Origin: Acidobacteriota bacterium
GTDB taxonomy: Bacteria > Acidobacteriota > Terriglobia > Acidiferrales > UBA7541
Assembly (NCBI GenBank): GCA_013289855.1
Contig: JABCZD010000004.1
Location: 124,001-188,000, forward strand
DNA length: 64,000 bases
Direction: 5' to 3'
Made by a program: the position numbers and the translations under genes. Positions within the stretch are counted from its first letter, which is position 1, and every line of letters begins with the position of its first letter. Shown one piece after another: positions 42,968 through 51,245 of this stretch. The notes under the pieces are model-generated. The model ran no database searches and had not been told where the DNA came from. It was given only the letters and a program-made list of their open reading frames with translations.

Positions 42968-44373
42968 GACGCTCTCCTGGCCGGCAAACCAAACTCGCGA
43001 ATCTTGTTGCGCACGGTGCGCAGGCTGATGCCCATCAGTTCGGCGGCACGGGTGCGATTTCCTCCCGTGGCAGCCAGCGTGGTTTCGAGCAGCCGGCGCT
43101 CCAGCGCGACCAGCGTCTCGCCAGATTTGACGATAGTGCAGGATTCCTTGCGTTCGCTGCAGCCCGCTTCGTCATCGGCCTCGAGAGACATCGGTTGCAG
43201 CGTGGTGCCGCTGGCTAGCGCCAATCCACGGCGAATAAAATTTTCCAGCTCGCGAACATTTCCCGGCCAATGGTGCGCGGTCAGTTGCGCGGCGAGCGCC
43301 AGCGCAATGGCAAACTTGCCGCGCTGCCCTGCCGGCTCGTACTTGCGCAAAAATAATTCCGCGAGCGGCAGGATGTCTTCCTGGCGTTCGCGCAGCGGCG
43401 GAATGGTCAGCGGCACCACGTGCAGGCGGTAGTAGAGGTCCGCGCGAAATCCTCCCGCAGCCACTTGTCCGCGCAGCGAGCGGTTGGTGGTGGCGATTAC
43501 GCGGACATTTACGCGCAAAGGCCGCGTGTCACCCAGGCGGTCGATTTCACGTTCTTGCAAAACGCGCAGCAGCTTCGGTTGCAGACTCAACGGCATCTCG
43601 CCGACTTCGTCGAGCAGCAGCGTGCCGCCATCCGCCAGTTCAAACTTGCCGGGCTTGGTGGCGTGCGCGCCGGTGAATGCTCCCCGCACATGCCCGAAAA
43701 GTTCGCTCTCCAGAAGATTGTCCGGAAATGCCGAGCAATTCACGGCGACGAACGGTCCACCAGATCGCGCGCTGGCACGGTGGATTAGCCTGGCGAGAAG
43801 CTCTTTTCCCGTGCCGCTTTCCGCTTCCACTAAAACGTCGGCATCGGTTTGCGCCACGCGGCGCGCTTTTTCAATCACACCGCGAAACGCCGCGGAAATA
43901 CCCACGCCTTCGCTGTCCTCATCGTTTAGATATCGTTCCGCGCGAGACGCGAGAACGCGCTGCGCCGTGGCTTCCAGTTGCTCGAAGGTTACCGGCTTCT
44001 GCAGGTAGTCGCAGGCGCCTTCCTTGATGGCTTGCACCGCGTCTGGCACGTTGCCATAGGCGGTCAGCAAAATCACCGGCGTTTCCGGCAGGAGCATGCG
44101 CACGCCTTGCATCACCTGCAGGCCGTCGCCGTCCGGCATGCGCATGTCGGTTACCACTAACGTGGCGGGTGCGGCGCGAAACTTGGCTAGCGCTTCGCCA
44201 ACGTCTTGCGCAGTGCTTACCTTCCACCCGCGCCGCCGGAAGTTGGCTTCCAGCGCCACACGCATGGCGGCTTCATCGTCGACGATCAGCACGTTGTTGG
44301 TAAAAGTGGCGGCAGGATTGTGAGTGACGTTATTCGCGACGTGGTGCGCAAATTGATGCGGGAAGGTGCTCAA
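42964..44373 (-). CDS. Sigma-54-dependent flagellar response regulator (FlrC/FleR-like)
   Basis: A 469-residue NtrC-type activator of RpoN promoters. The receiver domain has the phospho-acceptor Asp in LVVTDMRMPDGDG and Lys in YLQKPV. The AAA+ domain has Walker A ESGTGKEL, the sigma-54 loop GAFTGA and Walker B GGTLLLDEVGEM. The C-terminal Fis-type HTH is GGNRTRAAELMGISLRTVRNKIREFGL. The preferred start is a TTG at 44373 that overlaps the kinase stop as TTGA, with GGGAG seven bases upstream; a start at 44478 would run back over the kinase. Paired with the kinase at 44370. Confidence 0.9.
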   Translation of the reverse strand: MSTFPHQFAHHVANNVTHNPAATFTNNVLIVDDEAAMRVALEANFRRRGWKVSTAQDVGEALAKFRAAPATLVVTDMRMPDGDGLQVMQGVRMLLPETPVILLTAYGNVPDAVQAIKEGACDYLQKPVTFEQLEATAQRVLASRAERYLNDEDSEGVGISAAFRGVIEKARRVAQTDADVLVEAESGTGKELLARLIHRASARSGGPFVAVNCSAFPDNLLESELFGHVRGAFTGAHATKPGKFELADGGTLLLDEVGEMPLSLQPKLLRVLQEREIDRLGDTRPLRVNVRVIATTNRSLRGQVAAGGFRADLYYRLHVVPLTIPPLRERQEDILPLAELFLRKYEPAGQRGKFAIALALAAQLTAHHWPGNVRELENFIRRGLALASGTTLQPMSLEADDEAGCSERKESCTIVKSGETLVALERRLLETTLAATGGNRTRAAELMGISLRTVRNKIREFGLPARRAS

Positions 44374-45731
44374 GCGCTCGCTCCCGACACCGGCAAATAG
44401 ATCGACGCCGTGGTGCCATGCTGTGGTTTGCTGCTCATGCGCATCTCTCCGCCGTGCTGCTCGATCACTTTTTTGCACACCGCCAGGCCCAAGCCCGGAC
44501 TTCCCGGCGTGGTCGTAAATCCCGGATCGTAAATGCGCTCCAGCAGTTCCGGTGCAATGCCGCGCCCGTCGTCGTGAAAATCGATTTGCGTCAGACCTCC
44601 GGGAAATTGCGGCGCCCAGCGCAAATCCACTTGCAGTCTCCCGCCCGGCGGCATCGCGCGGAAGGCATTCAGCGCCAGATTGAAAAATACCTGCTTCAAA
44701 CGGTTAGCGTCGGCGTTGGTGGAAATCCTGCCGATGTTGTTGTGCACCACAATCTGCTGCCCGCGTTGCCGCGCGAGCGGCAAGAGAAAATCCATGGTTT
44801 CACTGATTAGCCGGTCGAGTTCCGTGGGCAGCATCTGCGCCTCGGGCTGTCCGTGAAAGTGCAGGACGTTGTTCACCGTGGCGGAAAGCGCGCGCAGCCC
44901 GGCTTGTAGGTGCGTCACCCACTGTCGCGTTTCCGGCAAATGCGCCGTGGCATCGGCAAGCAGTCCGGTAAAAAGTTCCATACTTCCCAAGGGATTACGG
45001 ATCTCATGCGCCAGTACCGTGGCCACTTCCGCCAGCGCGCGCGAACGTCGCGCCGTTTCCCGCTCGCCCGCCAGGCGTTTTTGCTCCGTAATGTCGCGCA
45101 CGATCCAAATCGTGTCGCTCGGGCCTTCCAGACCTTCGGTCGCCCCCTCGCTCACGCTGGCGCGTAAAATGCCGATAAAGCGATTGCCGGCCGTTCCCGG
45201 CAGGGGCGCTTCTTGCTCGGAAAAAAAACTGTTCTTCGGTATATCGGCAATCAATTTCTCAAAGCTCCCGGGGAGTCCGGCATGCTTTCCCGGCGACCAT
45301 TCCGCCGGCACTTGCAGCAGCCGGCGCGCTTCGGGATTGATGATCTGTGTCTGACCGTCATTCCCCGCCACCAATACGCCGCAGGGCAAACTCTCGAGCA
45401 CTCGCGACAGGTATTTTCGTACGCGCGCATTTTCTTCCAGGCTGCGATCCAGTTGCAGGTTGGCACGCTGCAACTCCTGATGCAGGCGTCCCACTTCGGT
45501 CTGCAGTTGCGTATAGGAGTTTTCCAGCGACCCTGCCGCCTGCGTAAACGTCATGAACGCCCGCGTGAGATTTTCCTGCACGGTCTCTCGTGTTCCTGGC
45601 CCCGCGGCTGTTGCCCGAGTTCTTTGCCGTACGCTAGGTAAATTTGGCATCGCGGAAATAACTGCACGCTTTCTGCCAGAGAGCGGTTCCCCGGCTAAGA
45701 CTTTCCTTACGAAAAGTTGCTTCGTACGCAT
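44370..45731 (-). CDS. PAS sensor histidine kinase (FlrB/FleS-like)
   Basis: A 453-residue kinase without membrane helices, so probably cytoplasmic. A coiled coil (about 60-105: TQLQTEVGRLHQELQRANLQLDRSL) leads into a PAS domain (YLSRVLESLPCGVLVAGNDGQTQIINPEARRLL), the HisKA phospho-acceptor HEIRNPLGS, and an ATPase domain with FFNLALNAFRAMPPGG, DDGRGI and GSPGLGLAVCKKV. It is coupled to the response regulator by a four-base overlap. A later ATG at 45650 is possible. Confidence 0.9.
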   Translation of the reverse strand: MRTKQLFVRKVLAGEPLSGRKRAVISAMPNLPSVRQRTRATAAGPGTRETVQENLTRAFMTFTQAAGSLENSYTQLQTEVGRLHQELQRANLQLDRSLEENARVRKYLSRVLESLPCGVLVAGNDGQTQIINPEARRLLQVPAEWSPGKHAGLPGSFEKLIADIPKNSFFSEQEAPLPGTAGNRFIGILRASVSEGATEGLEGPSDTIWIVRDITEQKRLAGERETARRSRALAEVATVLAHEIRNPLGSMELFTGLLADATAHLPETRQWVTHLQAGLRALSATVNNVLHFHGQPEAQMLPTELDRLISETMDFLLPLARQRGQQIVVHNNIGRISTNADANRLKQVFFNLALNAFRAMPPGGRLQVDLRWAPQFPGGLTQIDFHDDGRGIAPELLERIYDPGFTTTPGSPGLGLAVCKKVIEQHGGEMRMSSKPQHGTTASIYLPVSGASA

Positions 45732-45751
45732 GGAACTGTCCGCTTAGCCGA

Positions 45752-46981
45752 TTACTCCGGCGCCGCAAGCTCGCCAATTTTGCCGCACATCTCGCCGGGG
45801 GAACGGAAATGCTCCGCGAGCAACTCCTCGCTGCTTCCCGCCAATATGAAAGCGCGCTCCAGCGCATGTTGCAATTCGCGCACGTTCCCCGGCCAATTCT
45901 GCAGTTTCAGCGATTCCAGCACTGTGGGGGAGACCGTGCGTTCCGGCAGCGCCACTTCCGTTGACAAGAGCCTTAGAAAATGCCGCGTCAGCACCGGAAT
46001 ATCTTCTGCGCGCGTCCGCAGAGGTGGCATCAAGATGGGAAATACGGCCAGCCGGTAATACAAGTCCTGACGAAATCTCCTCTCCTGCACCATTTCGAGC
46101 AGCGAAACATTAGTCGCGCACACCACCCGCACGTCCACGCGATACACTTCCGCGCTGCCCAACCGTTGCACTTCGCCGTTCTGCAAAAATCGCAGCAGCT
46201 TGGCCTGCATGCTGAGCGGCAAATCGCCGATCTCGTCCAGAAAGAGCGTTCCTCCCTGCGCCATGTGAATGCGTCCCAAGCGCGACTGCACCGCGCCCGT
46301 GAACGCCCCGCGCGCATGCCCAAAGAGTTCCGTTTCCAGCAAGGCCTCTGGAATGGCCGCGCAATTCACCACCACGCACGGCTGCTTGCGCCGCGGACTC
46401 AGTTCGTGAATCCCCTGTGCTACCAGCTCTTTTCCTGTTCCTGTCTCGCCCATGACGAGCACCGAGGTGTCGCGCGGCGCGACCATACGTGCGAGCGCGT
46501 ACACCTGCTGCATTGCGCGGCTCGTTCCGATCATTCCGTGCAGCGCCCCTTCTTCTTGAAACGCCAGGCGCGTCTGCGCACGCAACGTCGGCAGTCCGTT
46601 CGCTTCGCTGAGCTTTTTGGTGCGCGCCTCCAGCGACTCACGCACTTCCACGTCTTGCAACTCGGTATGCACCTCGGCCTGAAACTCCGTGTGCCCCTCG
46701 CGCGAGTCCAACAATTCCACTCGAATGTGCGGATAGCGTTTGCGAATGATTTCCGCCACTTCACCGGCGTCCAGATCCGGCAGATTGCGATCCAACAAAA
46801 CGCTGTCGCAACGTATTTCCACCAGCCTTGCCAAAGCCTGGGCACCTCCGAAAACTTCCTCGCGATGCGCGCCAGCGTACAGCGGATTGGCCATCACGCG
46901 TTTGCGAAAACTGGAATCCGCGCTAGCCACCAGCAAGCGCGTGCGCGGCGAGATGATATTCGGCGTGGCTGTGGCACTCAT
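45752..46981 (-). CDS. Sigma-54 activator without DNA-binding domain (FleQ/FlrA-like)
   Basis: A 409-residue activator, first gene of the flagellar cluster. The N-terminal part is receiver-like but degenerate (SVLLDRNLPDLD keeps an Asp; no KP motif), as in FleQ/FlrA. The AAA+ domain is complete: ETGTGKEL, GAFTGA, GGTLFLDEIGDL, NWPGNVRELQHALERA. The protein ends about 20 residues after the AAA+ domain (FRSPGEMCGKIGELAAPE) with no Fis-type HTH. H. pylori FlgR is a known flagellar activator lacking that domain, so this could still be active. Confidence 0.85.
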   Translation of the reverse strand: MSATATPNIISPRTRLLVASADSSFRKRVMANPLYAGAHREEVFGGAQALARLVEIRCDSVLLDRNLPDLDAGEVAEIIRKRYPHIRVELLDSREGHTEFQAEVHTELQDVEVRESLEARTKKLSEANGLPTLRAQTRLAFQEEGALHGMIGTSRAMQQVYALARMVAPRDTSVLVMGETGTGKELVAQGIHELSPRRKQPCVVVNCAAIPEALLETELFGHARGAFTGAVQSRLGRIHMAQGGTLFLDEIGDLPLSMQAKLLRFLQNGEVQRLGSAEVYRVDVRVVCATNVSLLEMVQERRFRQDLYYRLAVFPILMPPLRTRAEDIPVLTRHFLRLLSTEVALPERTVSPTVLESLKLQNWPGNVRELQHALERAFILAGSSEELLAEHFRSPGEMCGKIGELAAPE

Positions 46982-47160
46982 CTATGGTTTACCCCTGACG
47001 CAGGCGGGAGGATCCCCGCAAAAATAATCTAGAAATGAGAAACCTACGGCAGAAATTTCAAAGCATCCGGGAAAAATCTTCCCAGCGAGCGCTTCTTCTT
47101 GCGCTTGCAGCGCCAAAGTTAGAGGAGTTTTTAGCTTGAAAGGGTGGGACTTGCAGTTGC

Positions 47161-47214
47161 GCACACCACCACTAGGTGTGCCATCGTTGCACGATGTTTC
47201 GATTGGGTGCACCC
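47161..47214. promoter_or_regulatory. Three consecutive dyads upstream of the flagellar regulator
   Basis: GCACACC-N7-GGTGTGC (47161-47181), CATCGT-TGC-ACGATG (47182-47196) and the perfect palindrome GGGTGCACCC (47205-47214). They lie about 180-230 bases upstream of the first flagellar gene, where operator sites for a master regulator would be expected. Confidence 0.35.
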
Positions 47215-47426
47215 GCGACGACAGGCAGATTAGCTTTCGTCGCTAGGTAGTTCAAAGGCGCGCAATCTTTTTCTCGCGGTTGAGGATTGCTTCGCCGGTC
47301 AGCTCAGTTATCGGCAGCTGTTACCGGAGCTTTACTTCGAGTGCAGGCAATTTGCCTTAAGAATCTGCCATCCGCCTGACGATTCGCAATTCCTTCACGC
47401 TTGACACCCCGCCGCATTTTGCGAAA

Positions 47427-47454
47427 TTGACACCGATAAAAATCAGAGTATCGT
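47427..47454 (+). promoter_or_regulatory. Candidate promoter of the lipoprotein gene
   Basis: A perfect TTGACA (47427-47432), a 16-base spacer and TATCGT (47449-47454), 32 bases before the ATG at 47487. A second TTGACACC occurs 26 bases upstream (47401). Confidence 0.45.
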
Positions 47455-47486
47455 AATCTGGAACTCCCGCCCTTGGAGAACAGGTT

Positions 47487-48197
47487 ATGAATCGCTATAT
47501 CCCTCTCTTGATTTTGCCCGTAGTGCTTGCGGGAGCGTTCATCAGCGGCTGCAACAAATCCAGCCAGCCCGCAACCTCGAGCACGTCCCCTACCGACAGC
47601 ATTCAAGCGTCGCAGAATCAAGCTGCGCCCCAGCCTACGCCGCAACCCGCGCCGCAACCGGCCCCTCCGCCAGAACCGCCACCGCTAGTCGTCCCGGCGA
47701 ACACCGCCATTTCCGTGGTGCTTGACCAATCGCTAAGCTCCAAGACCGCCGTAAACGGACAGTCCTTCTCCGCGACGGTGAGTGCCCCCGTCGCCGTCGA
47801 CAACGTCATCGCCATTCCCAAAGGCGCGCACGCCTCCGGCGTAGTCAACGACGCCAAGGCCGCAGGCCGCTTCAAGGGCGGCGCCAGTCTCGACATCACC
47901 CTCACGAGCGTCAATGTCGATGGCCAAGACTATGCGATCGACACTTCCACGCATGACATGACCAGTAAGGGTAAAGGCAAGCGCACCGCCGGCATGGTTG
48001 GTGGCGGCGGCGCTGGCGGCGCGATAATCGGCGGACTGGCCGGCGGCGGCAAAGGCGCACTCATCGGTGCATTAGTAGGCGCGGGCGCAGGTACCGCCGG
48101 CGCGGGTCTCACTGGAAACCGCGACATCGTCCTCTCGGCGGAAACTCCTCTTACGTTTCGCTTGCACCAGCCGGTCGAGATCAAGGGACGCCATTAG
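47487..48197 (+). CDS. Lipoprotein with glycine-zipper segment
   Basis: A 236-residue lipoprotein: signal peptide then a lipobox with Cys near residue 22 (FISGCNKS). A Gln/Pro/Ala-rich linker (QPTPQPAPQPAPPPEPPP) follows, then a beta-rich domain (NTAISVVLDQSLSSKTAVNGQSFSATV; AIPKGAHASGVVNDAKAAGR) and a glycine zipper (GGGGAGGAIIGGLAGGGKGALIGALVG) that could span or line a membrane. GGAGAA precedes the ATG. The conserved middle resembles exported proteins common in Acidobacteriota; the function is unknown. It stands alone with its own promoter. Confidence 0.75.
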   Translation: MNRYIPLLILPVVLAGAFISGCNKSSQPATSSTSPTDSIQASQNQAAPQPTPQPAPQPAPPPEPPPLVVPANTAISVVLDQSLSSKTAVNGQSFSATVSAPVAVDNVIAIPKGAHASGVVNDAKAAGRFKGGASLDITLTSVNVDGQDYAIDTSTHDMTSKGKGKRTAGMVGGGGAGGAIIGGLAGGGKGALIGALVGAGAGTAGAGLTGNRDIVLSAETPLTFRLHQPVEIKGRH

Positions 48198-48247
48198 CTT
48201 CGCGAGCGCCGAGTGGCACATCTCTCGACCGAACGGCTACTAATGAA

Positions 48248-48724
48248 ATGACGAGTCGAAAAACGTCCGCGCCTTCTGCGCCTGCCGCCAAGCAGATCGC
48301 TGGCTTCATCGCCAAGTTCGATCCCAAAATTGCCAAGCAAATCCGCGCCTGCCGCGCCGTGCTTAGGAAACGCTTCCCTACCGCGAACGAAATCGTCTAC
48401 GACAACTACAATTTTTTCGTCATCGGCTATTGCAGCACCGAACGCTCTTCAGACTGCATCGTTTCTATCGCCGCGAATTCCAAAGGCGTCGGCCTTTCCT
48501 TCTATTGGGGTGCCACGCTTCCGGATCCCCACAAGATCCTGCAAGGCAGCGGCAATCAAAACCGGTTTATTCGCCTGCCAACTCCGCAAGCCCTCTCCGA
48601 CCCCAAAGTAACAGCCCTGATCAACGCCGCTGTGGCCCAAGCTAAAACTCCTCTTCCGACCGGCGTTCGCGGCATCGCCATCGTAAAAGGCGTCTCCGCA
48701 AAACAACGCCCCCGCCGCGCGTAA
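48248..48724 (+). CDS. DUF1801 (YdhG-like) protein
   Basis: A 158-residue cytoplasmic protein with a DUF1801-like fold (IRACRAVLRKRFPTANEIVYDNYNFFVIGYC; GVGLSFYWGATLPDPHKILQGSG). The family is related to the YdeI N-terminal domain encoded at 15851. No catalytic residues are known. It starts 50 bases after the lipoprotein gene on the same strand, so co-transcription is possible. Confidence 0.75.
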   Translation: MTSRKTSAPSAPAAKQIAGFIAKFDPKIAKQIRACRAVLRKRFPTANEIVYDNYNFFVIGYCSTERSSDCIVSIAANSKGVGLSFYWGATLPDPHKILQGSGNQNRFIRLPTPQALSDPKVTALINAAVAQAKTPLPTGVRGIAIVKGVSAKQRPRRA

Positions 48725-48866
48725 TATCGAGTTCACGCCCAATATTGGAAAGCTCAGGGCTGCCCATTCGTTTTGGCACTCACCCGAACAGCACGGGCCG
48801 CACAAATCGTGCCGCAGCAGGCGTAAGTTCCGGCCACGCCGCAGCGTATGATAAGTAGCGACCCAT

Positions 48867-49652
48867 ATGACGCCCAACCCGGAACCCTCCACCATCCATG
48901 CCAGCGAAGTCCGCCGTGAATATCACCTTGGCGACGCCGTGGTTAACGCTGTGAACGGGATCACACTGACGGTTCCCGCCGGCGAATTCTTGGCCCTGCT
49001 CGGCAGTTCTGGCTCCGGCAAGTCCACGCTCCTCAGTATGCTCGCCGGACTCGACCGCCCCACTTCTGGCAGTATTCAAGTTGGCAGCAAGAATCTCGCG
49101 GAGTTCAGCGCGGAAAATCTCGCGCGTTACCGCCGTGAAACTGTGGGCATGGTTTTTCAATCCTTCAATCTCCTCCCGCGCATGACCCTCGAAGAAAATG
49201 TGGAACTTCCGTTGCGCCTTTCCGGGGTTGATCGCCGCGAACGCGGCGCGCGCGTCAGTGAAGCTCTTGAGCGCGTGCACCTCGCCGCACGCAGCAAACA
49301 TCGCCCCGGCGAACTTTCCGGCGGCGAACAGCAGCGGGGCGCGCTGGCGCGCGCGTTGGTCAACCACCCATCTATTCTCTTTGCCGACGAACCCACGGGA
49401 AACCTCGACAGCGTCAACGGCGAGCAAATTCTTTCGCTGCTGCGCGAATTTCAAACCACGCTGGGCATGACCATCGTCATGGTCACCCACGAGCGCCCGC
49501 TGGCCGAGCGCTTTGCCGATCGCATCGTGACGCTCTCCGACGGAAAGGTAATCAGCGATTCGCCAACGCTACGTACCAGCGACGGCGTAAGTCATGCGAG
49601 CCTCGCGAGCCAGGGAGCTACCTCGCAAGCCAACCCGGGAGTCACCTCGTGA
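48867..49652 (+). CDS. ABC transporter ATPase (MacB/LolD type)
   Basis: A 261-residue ATPase. Walker A GSSGSGKST (46-54), Q-loop MVFQSFNLLP, signature LSGGEQQRG, Walker B ILFADEPTGNLDS and the His switch MVTHE are all present; the NLDS pattern is typical of the MacB/LolD/FtsE group. The last 30 residues are a Ser/Ala/Gln-rich tail. Its stop overlaps the permease gene by four bases (GTGA), so the two form a coupled pair. No periplasmic adaptor gene is adjacent. Confidence 0.93.
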   Translation: MTPNPEPSTIHASEVRREYHLGDAVVNAVNGITLTVPAGEFLALLGSSGSGKSTLLSMLAGLDRPTSGSIQVGSKNLAEFSAENLARYRRETVGMVFQSFNLLPRMTLEENVELPLRLSGVDRRERGARVSEALERVHLAARSKHRPGELSGGEQQRGALARALVNHPSILFADEPTGNLDSVNGEQILSLLREFQTTLGMTIVMVTHERPLAERFADRIVTLSDGKVISDSPTLRTSDGVSHASLASQGATSQANPGVTS

Positions 49653-51196
49653 AAGCGCGCGATCTTACTGAGTTGGCCTTACGCAATCTGCGCGAAGCCA
49701 TCCTGCGCAATTCCCTCACCACCCTGGGCGTCGCCGTTGGAGTAGCCTCGCTTGTCGCCATGCTTTCACTCGGTATCGGCTTGCAAACGCTGGCGTCCAA
49801 ACGGCTGCTGCGCTCCGGACTTTTCGATTCCGTGCTGGTAAGTTCCAGTCGCGGCAGCCGCGGACCAGGCAGAAACCAGCACGCCAGCGAATCCACCAGC
49901 ACAAAAAACGCGCCGGCACTCGACGACGCCGCGCTGCAATCCTTTGAAAAACTCCCCAACGTCTCCGAGGTCTATCCCCAGATTCGTTTTTCCACCGACG
50001 TGCGTTATGCCGGGAACAACTTCACCACGAATGCGCTGGGCATCCCGGAGTCCTCTCGCACCGGCGAAGCATTTGAAGGCCTCAGCGGCAAATTCTTTTC
50101 TTCGCCCGCGGCCGAAGAAGCCATCCTGCAACTGGAATTCGCGCAGGAGTTGTCGGCCAAGCCGCCGGCCCCTCCAGTCGCCGCGCCAGCTAAATCGGCC
50201 GCTACCGCGCCGCAGGGCGGGCAACCGAGCAACGCGTCTGACGAACAAAAGAGCGCGGCGCAAAAAACTGCGCCGGATAGCGCCTCAATCGCAACTGCGA
50301 GCGCCACCGGAAATTCCGGTCCGATCACAAACGCCAATGCCAGCGAGCTCGTCGGCAAAACGATCGTCATCCGCTACGCCGAGCGCGCCACATTTTCCTC
50401 CGCCGCCGAGCGCGATGATGCGCTACTCGAGAGCGCCATGACCGGTCAATTGAACGGCGGCCTTTCCGTCGTCCCAAAGGAAAAAACTCTACGCATCGTC
50501 GGCATTGTCGAGTCCGATCCTTCGGCGGGCATGGGCGGCTTTGGCGGTGGGCGCTTGTTTCTTCCGTTAAAATTCGCGGAAAGCCTGCACGTAGCGCAAC
50601 CTTCTGACATGCAAGCCCTCCTTAGCGACACGGAGACCAAGCCGACCTACGTTGCGCTGACCGTGCGCGTTGCAAAGCCGAAAGACGTCGCCGCCGTCGA
50701 AGCCGCCATCAAGAAGATGGGCTTCTCCGCATTCTCCTTGCTTGATGCCACCAAAGGCTTGCGCTTGGTCTTCACGGTGTTCGATCTGTTTCTCGGATTG
50801 TTCGGCAGCCTCGCCCTCACCGTCGCGTCTCTCGGCATTATCAACACGCTGGTGATGGCCATTCTCGAGCGACGCCGCGAAATCGGCGTGCTGAAGGCGC
50901 TCGGCGCTACCGACGGCGACGTAAAAAGCTTATTCTTCGCGGAAGCCGCGGCCATGGGATTTTTCGGGGGACTATTTGGCGTGGCGCTAGGCTGGCTGAT
51001 CGGCCAGGCGCTGACTTGGGGCACCGGCATCTATCTGCGGCAGCAAGATCTTCCCAGCGCGAAAATCTCTTACGTACCTTGGTGGCTCGCACTCAGCGCC
51101 GTAGCATTCGCCACCATCGTCAGTTTGCTCGCCGGGCTATATCCCGCTGCGCGGGCCTCGCGCCTGAACCCGGTGGACGCCTTGCGCTACGAATAG
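49649..51196 (+). CDS. MacB-like ABC transporter permease
   Basis: A 515-residue FtsX/MacB-type permease: an N-terminal helix (LTTLGVAVGVASLVAMLSLGIGL), a large periplasmic domain, and three C-terminal helices with the FtsX signature (LERRREIGVLKALGATDGDVKSLFFAEAAAMGFFGGLFG). The start is the GTG at 49649 inside the ATPase stop. The periplasmic domain contains a disordered Ala/Pro/Ser/Gln-rich insertion at about residues 170-235 that family members usually lack. Likely moves a lipoprotein, peptide or drug toward the periplasm; substrate unknown. Confidence 0.88.
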   Translation: MKARDLTELALRNLREAILRNSLTTLGVAVGVASLVAMLSLGIGLQTLASKRLLRSGLFDSVLVSSSRGSRGPGRNQHASESTSTKNAPALDDAALQSFEKLPNVSEVYPQIRFSTDVRYAGNNFTTNALGIPESSRTGEAFEGLSGKFFSSPAAEEAILQLEFAQELSAKPPAPPVAAPAKSAATAPQGGQPSNASDEQKSAAQKTAPDSASIATASATGNSGPITNANASELVGKTIVIRYAERATFSSAAERDDALLESAMTGQLNGGLSVVPKEKTLRIVGIVESDPSAGMGGFGGGRLFLPLKFAESLHVAQPSDMQALLSDTETKPTYVALTVRVAKPKDVAAVEAAIKKMGFSAFSLLDATKGLRLVFTVFDLFLGLFGSLALTVASLGIINTLVMAILERRREIGVLKALGATDGDVKSLFFAEAAAMGFFGGLFGVALGWLIGQALTWGTGIYLRQQDLPSAKISYVPWWLALSAVAFATIVSLLAGLYPAARASRLNPVDALRYE

Positions 51197-51245
51197 TGAG
51201 GCGAATCATATTGCGCGGAGAACATCGCGGAACTTCGCTTCGACA

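Larger units (their letters stand above)
46982..47486. other. 505-bp intergenic region with clustered dyads
   Basis: Separates the flagellar cluster (-) from a lipoprotein gene (+). It holds GGGAA-AAATC-TTCCC (47069-47083), three dyads at 47161-47214, and a + strand promoter at 47427. A 76-codon - strand frame (47212-46982) ends at a TAG immediately before the activator ATG, but I see no protein-like features in it. Confidence 0.5.

Noticed and set aside
47161..47195. Possible sigma-54 promoter (ATGGCACA) before the flagellar regulator
   Set aside because: No GC at the required -12 position; the match comes from the overlapping dyad.
46982..47212. 76-codon - strand frame ending directly before the sigma-54 activator
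   Set aside because: Stop and next ATG abut (TAGATG), but there is no ribosome site, no hydrophobic or domain pattern, and it runs over dyad symmetry.
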